Shown here in pieces: positions 1 through 4,394 of a stretch of DNA of 5,703 nucleotides. The translations under genes were made by a program, and so were the position numbers. Location: NCBI GenBank assembly GCA_964609655.1, contig CAZSUA010000343.1:1-5703 (forward strand), given 5' to 3'. This DNA is from JBBRRP01 sp964609655 (lineage in GTDB: Bacteria > Myxococcota_A > Polyangia > Polyangiales > Polyangiaceae). The notes below the pieces were generated by a model. It was given only the letters and a program-made list of their open reading frames with translations, was not told the DNA's origin and made no database searches. Numbering within the stretch: position 1 is the first letter of the stretch; each line of letters begins with the position of its first letter.

Positions 1-1
1 C

Positions 2-48
2 AAAAACCAAAAAGCCGATTGGCGAAAGGATCAGTCTCACCTTTCGCC
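2..48 (-). terminator. Candidate Rho-independent terminator behind the aminotransferase remnant
   Basis: A perfect 9-bp inverted repeat, GGCGAAAGG (21-29) and CCTTTCGCC (40-48), encloses a 10-nt loop. An added U-A and a wobble pair can extend the stem at its base. Read on the minus strand, the hairpin is followed by AATCGGC and then two runs of five T (complement of A runs at 9-13 and 2-6). It begins 22 bp past the stop codon of the minus-strand aminotransferase remnant, where a terminator for that unit is expected. The first T run starts a few bases late relative to the stem, so termination may be only moderately efficient. On the plus strand there is no T run after the stem, so I call it for the minus strand only. 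Confidence 0.6.
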
Positions 49-70
49 AGGTCTTAGCCGGAAAATAGCC

Positions 71-463
71 CTAAGCCGCGGCTTCTGCAGCAGCGCGCAG
101 CGTCGCGATCAGCGCGGAAACCTCGGCGTCAGTCCGCGTGGGGGCCATCGCACAAAGCACACTCCGTGATGCAATATCCATGGAGCGCGCACAGACATCG
201 AGCGCGTAGTTCTTCCGGCACGCCTCATTAGCTGGCATGAGAAACGGATCGAGCGCTGGATGGTGGGCACCTCTTTGCTCAAGCACGGGTGCCCAACGCG
301 TGTACAGGTGCCGGCCCGTTTCACTCACCACAGGGCCGCCTGTCTTCGCTGCGAAGCGAGCAGCAATGTTGGCGCTATCAAATTGAAAAACAATGTTCGC
401 GCCGCATTCATCGTCAACACTTCGCACCGGCGCACTCTTTAGGCAGTTCTGAGTTTCACTCAA
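71..463 (-). pseudogene. C-terminal remnant of a DegT/DnrJ/EryC1/StrS-family sugar aminotransferase
   Basis: Members of this family are PLP-dependent enzymes of about 370-420 residues that add an amino group to nucleotide-linked keto-sugars, usually for O-antigen, capsule or antibiotic sugars. The open frame gives 130 residues that resemble only the C-terminal end. It has ECGANIVFQFDS (19-30), then GRHLYTRW (50-57), RGAHHPALDPF (64-74), and a final MDIASRSVLCAM segment (95-106) followed by a helix of the TRTDAEVSALI type. The family's PLP-binding lysine and the whole N-terminal large domain are absent. The first available start is TTG at 463 with no ribosome binding site, and an in-frame TGA lies just upstream (479-481). 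No other minus-strand frame up to 707 resembles the missing part. A stable short protein is possible, but without the PLP site it could not be a conventional aminotransferase. Family assignment is from motif memory; the exact sugar substrate cannot be told. Confidence 0.7.
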
Positions 464-506
464 GATCCGACGCCCGGATCACCCAGCTCAAACATCTTCT
501 ACCTTC
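460..506 (-). promoter_or_regulatory. Strong Shine-Dalgarno and ATG opening an 11-codon dead-end frame
   Basis: On the minus strand GAAGG (complement of 502-506) sits 6 nt before an ATG (493-495). This is a better translation start than anything in front of the aminotransferase remnant. The frame reads MFELGDPGVGS and stops at TGA (460-462), overlapping the TTG that begins the remnant frame by two bases and one frame off. Two readings fit. It may be the true N-terminus of the old aminotransferase gene, left after an internal deletion and frameshift, or it may be an unrelated leader. The peptide is too short to decide by eye. In either case, ribosomes starting here would stop before reaching the remnant unless they reinitiate at the overlapping TTG or shift frame. 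Confidence 0.4.
464..480. repeat. Short inverted repeat GATCCG-N5-CGGATC
   Basis: Six-base arms at 464-469 and 475-480 are perfect inverted copies around a 5-base centre. The repeat lies immediately next to the start of the aminotransferase remnant frame and contains the in-frame stop that closes it upstream. It could form a small hairpin in RNA from either strand, or be a protein site. No T run follows, so it is not a terminator. Arms this short also occur by chance. Confidence 0.35.
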
Positions 507-558
507 ACCTTTCTAGGTTGTGTCTGCGTAAAACCTGACCGAAACCGGCAACGCTCGC

Positions 559-584
559 CATGGAAAAACCCTCCCAAGCATGGA
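559..584. promoter_or_regulatory. Direct repeat CATGGA x2, candidate AraC-type operator
   Basis: CATGGA occurs at 559-564 and again at 579-584, a spacing of 20 bp, close to two helical turns. AraC/XylS regulators carry two helix-turn-helix units and commonly bind direct repeats with about this spacing. The site lies 124 bp upstream of the AraC-family gene start and just downstream of a candidate minus-strand promoter (-10 at 587-592). Binding here could therefore affect the remnant transcript, autoregulate the araC-like gene, or both. Only six bases are repeated, so the assignment rests on context. Confidence 0.3.
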
Positions 585-586
585 CT

Positions 587-616
587 TTTATACGACCCAA
601 TTTTGTGTGCCCGCAA
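587..616 (-). promoter_or_regulatory. Candidate sigma-70-type promoter facing the aminotransferase remnant
   Basis: Read on the minus strand, TTGCGG (complement of 611-616) is followed by an 18-bp spacer and TATAAA (complement of 587-592). The -10 matches the consensus at five of six bases; the -35 matches only in its TTG. Transcription would start near 580, run through the Shine-Dalgarno/ATG at 493-506 and the remnant, and end at the hairpin at 21-48. The unit would thus be a complete transcription unit around a broken gene. Prediction by eye only. Confidence 0.35.
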
Positions 617-646
617 AACAAGAGCCCGCAGAATCGAAAGTTATGC

Positions 647-657
647 CACAATATGTG
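647..657. repeat. Small palindrome CACA-ATA-TGTG upstream of the regulator gene
   Basis: Four-base arms (647-650 and 654-657) flank ATA, about 50 bp before the ATG of the AraC-family gene. The position suits an operator or promoter element of that gene, and the AT-rich centre could be part of a -10 region, but no matching -35 is evident. Support is weak because the arms are short. Confidence 0.2.
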
Positions 658-692
658 CTCAAGACTGGGTATTAGAAGCTCGCATTTCTTTC

Positions 693-697
693 GGGAG
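693..697 (+). promoter_or_regulatory. Ribosome binding site that fixes the start of the AraC-family gene
   Basis: GGGAG lies 10 nt before ATG 708. The frame is open further upstream to a TTG at 603, but that codon has no Shine-Dalgarno sequence, and the extra 35 residues look unlike an AraC-family N-terminus. The site therefore favours the start at 708. Confidence 0.55.
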
Positions 698-707
698 TTT
701 TTTCAAG

Positions 708-1661
708 ATGGACGATCTTCCGCAGTTGGGCATTTGGCTCCGACAAGCTCTCCACGTCCTGTCCGGCGCCGAAGCCTTCGAACGGACACCTGAGGGCCTG
801 TTGGCCTCCGGCGTTGAACACACCAGACATCAACCGGAGAGCGGTAGCTTGTGGACAGGTGGCATGCAGGCGCATGACTCGCTTGAGATCGCACTGGCCA
901 TCTCAGGCAGTGGCCTACTCGATGTCGGCTCCACGCGCTTCAGATTCCCTTCGGGATCGGTCGCCGTGATTCGGTCAGGGTTGCTGCACTCCGAAGGCTT
1001 CACTTCTAAGGGCCAAGAGTATGCGTCTGTTTGGTTTGGTCTGACGGCGAAGGATCGGGTGATCGTGCATATCTCGCAGTATTCACCGGCAACCGGGTGG
1101 GCTTGTCCTTGGTCGAGTGACTTTTCGCCGCGCGCAAGTACTCGCTTGCTGCCTTGGTTTCGCCCAGAAGGAGCGAGCGAAGATGTCGAGCTCGAACCAT
1201 TGCGCGCAGAGCTGATGGCAGCCATCTCAGAACTCCACCGGGATGCCATCCGTAAGACGAAGAAGGCGCTAGCTTCCGATCCGAAAGCGCTCAGCACTGC
1301 CGGTCACCGTCGCGTGTTGGAGTGGGTGCGGGGGTACTTGGACCGCCACTATCGCCGGACGATCACGGTGGCCGAGGTTGCCAAGCTAACGCGCTACTCG
1401 CCGAATTATCTGGACGCCTTGTTCAGTGCCTGGCTTGGCATGGGCATCCACCAATATTTGATCTCGCGCCGCATGGATGAGGCCTATCGCCTGTGCCAGG
1501 CGTCCGATCTCAAGATCCAGGCAGTTGCGGCCAGTGTTGGCTACGAAGATGCGTTCTATTTCAGCCGCGCCTTCCGCCGCTACCACGGAAAATCGCCCTC
1601 TCAGGCCCAGGAACGGTCGCCGGTGCGCCGAGCCCAAGCGAGCGTCACCACTCGATCTTGA
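708..1661 (+). CDS. AraC/XylS-family transcriptional regulator with N-terminal cupin sensor domain
   Basis: This is a predicted cytoplasmic DNA-binding regulator of 317 residues, a normal length for the family. The N-terminal half has a cupin-like pattern: HDSLEI (56-61), SGSG (66-69), a glycine turn, then VIRSGLLHSEGF (87-98). In AraC relatives this fold binds a small effector or mediates dimerisation. Residues ~202-300 are the paired helix-turn-helix domain. The first helix-turn-helix is around ITVAEVAKLTRYSPNYLDALF (219-239 region). The second carries the family signature VGYEDAFYFSRAFRRYHGKSP (277-297). A short basic, polar tail follows. The start at ATG 708 is chosen for its GGGAG. The gene is divergent from the aminotransferase remnant and converges with the lipoprotein gene, overlapping its 3' end by 17 bp, so it is probably transcribed alone. 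The effector and targets cannot be read from sequence. The upstream CATGGA repeat may be its own site. Family call is firm; physiological role is unknown. Confidence 0.93.
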   Translation: MDDLPQLGIWLRQALHVLSGAEAFERTPEGLLASGVEHTRHQPESGSLWTGGMQAHDSLEIALAISGSGLLDVGSTRFRFPSGSVAVIRSGLLHSEGFTSKGQEYASVWFGLTAKDRVIVHISQYSPATGWACPWSSDFSPRASTRLLPWFRPEGASEDVELEPLRAELMAAISELHRDAIRKTKKALASDPKALSTAGHRRVLEWVRGYLDRHYRRTITVAEVAKLTRYSPNYLDALFSAWLGMGIHQYLISRRMDEAYRLCQASDLKIQAVAASVGYEDAFYFSRAFRRYHGKSPSQAQERSPVRRAQASVTTRS

Positions 1662-4302
1662 GCTGACGAATACGGCTCCCACCTGCGTTCAAGTTCTCGG
1701 CAAACACGCACCGATCGTCGGCCATTGCCAAACCTTGAGTGCCTCCTACAGACGCTTGAAGCAGGGCCTTCATAGCGACGGGGCCTTTCCCCGACCAACT
1801 CAATGCCAAAAGACTGCCGACGGGCGCTGCGTCAAGGAGTGCCAGCGCTCGACACTGAACGCCGCATTCTAGCGCAAGGCTGGAAACCTTCCCGCGCGCT
1901 AGCGCAACGCGCACAGGATCCTTCGCGAGTGTCCCATCGTCCAACAGCGTACCGAACAGCAGGTGCTCATTGGCGGTACCTGTCATGGTGCTTTCCACCC
2001 AGCCGACCACAACGTCTTCTCCGAACTTTGCCAGCTGGGGCAGACGACGTGCCCCACTTGTTTCCACGCAGCGTGCTTCAGGCTGTTTAACGCTGAACGT
2101 CACCGGATCCATGAGGATCGTGTAGATGTCCGAGGCATGAGTGGCCGATTCACCGTCCGACCATGCCATCCGGAGCCCCGCGGAAGTCAGCAGGAAAACG
2201 GGGTTTCGTGCGATTCCTGGCCGGTTCGACACACGAACCTCCTGCGCGATGTTCACCAAGGCGCGATCGAGCTTCGTCACGTAAAGCTCGCGATCATTGT
2301 CGCGCTCGTCCACCCATCCCACGACCCAACCACCGGCGACGTGGATTGCGACAACGTCGCTCACCTCTCGTCCCAACCGCGTGAGCATCCGCTGTTTGGT
2401 GCGCTGCCCACGCGCATCTAGCAGCGTCACGAAAACTTGCGGTTTACCTGCATCGAGCGCCGTCCACACCAGGAGGCTTTCGCCTTTGGGGCCAGCTGCC
2501 AGCGCAACACCGCCTGCCGAGTGCGCACGATACGAAACCACGAGTGGCTCTGCGGGCGCCGCTTGGGACGTGCTTAAAGGGGCTCCGGCGCTTGGTTTGA
2601 GATCCACCAACGCTAGCGCAGAAAGTTCTGCGCGAACGGGCAAGAGCTTGCCGTCTGGAGCGGGAACCTTGGGATTTTCGTAAGGAATGTTGGGGTCAAA
2701 CTGGGTGACCCAACTGAGGAGCTTTCCCCGACTGTTGGAGGCCAAACTCAAATCTGCGAGGGGCACCGAAAGCTCTTCTAAAACTCTATTTTCGACCACA
2801 CGCGGCTGCGCCTCCGGCACCCATCGCGTGGCAATCGGTAAATACGCTGTTGAGCCCTGCTCCCAGGCTAGCGAGTAAATCGGCGCGGGCTCCAGCTGCT
2901 TGGCGGCTAGCACCAAGCAACGGCTCCGAACGCAACTGAGATTCCACGCCAAGGGGACACTGCGCTCTTGCCCCGCGCCGCCCAGGAACAATGGATGAGA
3001 ACCTAAAACGCTGAGATCGGGAGCCAGCTGTACCATCGAGGGGGCAGATTGGGCCTGGCAGCTGTCTTGGCTGCGACACACGCGCCCCGGGACCAGCAAC
3101 GTCAAACCCTTTGGATTCGAGGTCGCCTCGAGTTCCCAGCTCGCCGAGTCCACGGTTTCGATGCGTGCGGTAGCTTCTCCCACCGTTCCGTCGTCGAACA
3201 CGCTCGCCACGTGCACGTCCCTTGAGTGTTTTCCACGCGCGGGCTTCTGCTCCCAGATCGCAAAAGCCCGATCGCCCGAAGCGCTCGGCACTAGCTTCTG
3301 GAGGGTTTGCTCACCCACGGGGCTGAGCGCGCTCGGCTCGCGGAGCACTTTGCCTGCTGGGCTCACGAGTGACCAGAGAATTCGAGCTTCGCCACTTTGC
3401 GTATCTGACCAACCGAGCGCCAAATTGTTAGCGAGTGCGGTGAGATCCAGGTCTAGGTTCGCGGTGGGAGACTTGGCCACCACGGTAGCCGCTCCCAGCT
3501 TGGCGCCCGCATTGCTCAGCCGCAAAACCTCAACGCTCCCCTGCGCTTTCACACCCAGCTGACCCTGAACCACCGCGAGCGCGGCACCTTCACCGAAAGG
3601 CACCATCTGCCAAGCCTTCGCATCTCGCGCCACACTTTCGACATTACCCACGGGCACCCCGAGCGCGTTCAACTTGAGAACGACCACGTCGGCGGTCTTC
3701 CCACGAGCCGTTGCCCAAGTGAGAAGCGGTCCGTGCGCCACGTCGAGCGCATCCAGCCAATAGGTTGCGCCGACGCTCTCCGCGAGTGTGGTGAGCTCAT
3801 TCAGCTTGATTCCCGAGCTATCGAGGGCCAGCAACTGAATGCGATGCCGCGCCGCACCCGCTTCCGAGCTAACCTGTGAACTTGCCAACACGGCGAATCC
3901 ACGCCGCGGCTCCGTTTCACCCCAACGCACTGACTTGAGTGCCAGACGTTCGAGGCTGCCCTCCAATTTTGCCACAACCCGCGGCGCGCCCGTCTTCTCA
4001 AGCGCAGAGTTAATCTGTAACGCTAAGAGCTCCGTATTCCCGGGAGCACGAGTGACGGCCCAGACCAGAATGCCCCCGGTCTGACCCGGAGCAAAATAAG
4101 GTCCAAAGCTGCCCGCGGGAACCTCCGCTAAGAGTGAGGTTTGCGGGAGTGGCTCGTGGGCTTGAGGAACGCGCGATCGTCTTCTGTGGGCTGCAAGAGC
4201 CGCGTCATGACTGGGGAGCGTCGTGGCAGGCGGGGGCTGCGCCGCACAGCCCGCGGCAAATGCTAACGACACGCCGAACTTATGTAGCCACCTTCTTCGC
4301 AC
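1645..4302 (-). CDS. Large predicted surface lipoprotein of ~50-residue W-type beta repeats (beta-propeller-like)
   Basis: I do not recognise a named family. With the GTG start at 4302 the product is ~885 residues and opens with a compact lipoprotein signal: basic RRRWLHK (2-8), a short hydrophobic stretch, then AFAAGC with the lipidation cysteine at 19. Alanine at +2 is compatible with outer-membrane sorting. A proline/alanine-rich linker follows. The rest shows a recurring unit: a hydrophobic strand often ending in W, a polar loop, a second strand, then a D/N-x-x-G turn. Tryptophans at about 81, 196, 298, 350, 531, 613, 663, 714 and 768, plus W-less copies near 138, 245, 404, 465 and 820, give a ~50-residue period and about fourteen units. 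A proline-rich break near 537-587 separates two groups. This suggests one or two beta-propellers, perhaps for binding or scaffolding; no catalytic motif is seen. Cysteines fall in close pairs (409/415, 457/462, 813/817), typical of exported disulfides. The frame stays open to ATG 4356 and TTG 4392, but those starts give an odd long n-region; GGCAGG precedes the GTG. Confidence 0.8.
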   Translation of the reverse strand: MRRRWLHKFGVSLAFAAGCAAQPPPATTLPSHDAALAAHRRRSRVPQAHEPLPQTSLLAEVPAGSFGPYFAPGQTGGILVWAVTRAPGNTELLALQINSALEKTGAPRVVAKLEGSLERLALKSVRWGETEPRRGFAVLASSQVSSEAGAARHRIQLLALDSSGIKLNELTTLAESVGATYWLDALDVAHGPLLTWATARGKTADVVVLKLNALGVPVGNVESVARDAKAWQMVPFGEGAALAVVQGQLGVKAQGSVEVLRLSNAGAKLGAATVVAKSPTANLDLDLTALANNLALGWSDTQSGEARILWSLVSPAGKVLREPSALSPVGEQTLQKLVPSASGDRAFAIWEQKPARGKHSRDVHVASVFDDGTVGEATARIETVDSASWELEATSNPKGLTLLVPGRVCRSQDSCQAQSAPSMVQLAPDLSVLGSHPLFLGGAGQERSVPLAWNLSCVRSRCLVLAAKQLEPAPIYSLAWEQGSTAYLPIATRWVPEAQPRVVENRVLEELSVPLADLSLASNSRGKLLSWVTQFDPNIPYENPKVPAPDGKLLPVRAELSALALVDLKPSAGAPLSTSQAAPAEPLVVSYRAHSAGGVALAAGPKGESLLVWTALDAGKPQVFVTLLDARGQRTKQRMLTRLGREVSDVVAIHVAGGWVVGWVDERDNDRELYVTKLDRALVNIAQEVRVSNRPGIARNPVFLLTSAGLRMAWSDGESATHASDIYTILMDPVTFSVKQPEARCVETSGARRLPQLAKFGEDVVVGWVESTMTGTANEHLLFGTLLDDGTLAKDPVRVALARGKVSSLALECGVQCRALALLDAAPVGSLLALSWSGKGPVAMKALLQASVGGTQGLAMADDRCVFAENLNAGGSRIRQLKIEW

Positions 4303-4394
4303 ACACAGAACCTGCCAGGCACCCGTTTCAGACGCAACCGGCCTTTCAATCAGCATGTGCCACGTGTAAGACCTGGCTCGGAGCACAACCAAGA
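4303..4394. promoter_or_regulatory. Divergent intergenic region between lipoprotein and asnB-type genes
   Basis: These 92 bp separate the preferred GTG of the lipoprotein gene from the ATG of the asnB-type gene, so promoters for both must lie here or inside the opposing genes. GGAG at 4380-4383 is a plausible ribosome binding site for asnB (11-nt spacer). GGCAGG on the minus strand, complement of about 4313-4318, serves the GTG. A CACGTG palindrome lies at 4361-4366. I find no convincing -35/-10 pair on either strand; TTTCAA-N17-TAAGAC (4344-4372, plus) matches consensus poorly. Confidence 0.45.

Noticed and set aside
515..536. AGGTT-N12-AACCT inverted repeat
   Set aside because: Five-base arms with a long loop are expected by chance; no neighbouring element gives it a role.
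603..707. Upstream TTG extension of the AraC-family gene (35 more residues)
   Set aside because: There is no ribosome binding site before TTG 603, and the added residues do not resemble a family N-terminus; ATG 708 with GGGAG is better.
830..1297. 155-residue minus-strand open frame inside the regulator gene
   Set aside because: It is antisense to a clearly coding AraC-family gene, and its serine/arginine-rich translation shows no recognisable domain; it is a shadow frame.
1865..1910. Repeated TAGCGCAA motif and recurring GCTAGC hexamers
   Set aside because: They fall in leucine/alanine-rich codons of the lipoprotein gene, with irregular spacing; best explained by codon usage.
1963..2421. 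152-residue plus-strand open frame and several others opposite the lipoprotein gene
   Set aside because: They are antisense to a continuous 2.6-kb frame with coherent repeats; compositions rich in R/H/P/S and lack of motifs mark them as shadows.
4344..4372. TTTCAA-N17-TAAGAC as an asnB promoter
   Set aside because: Only about half of the bases in each hexamer match the sigma-70 consensus, too weak to list as a promoter.
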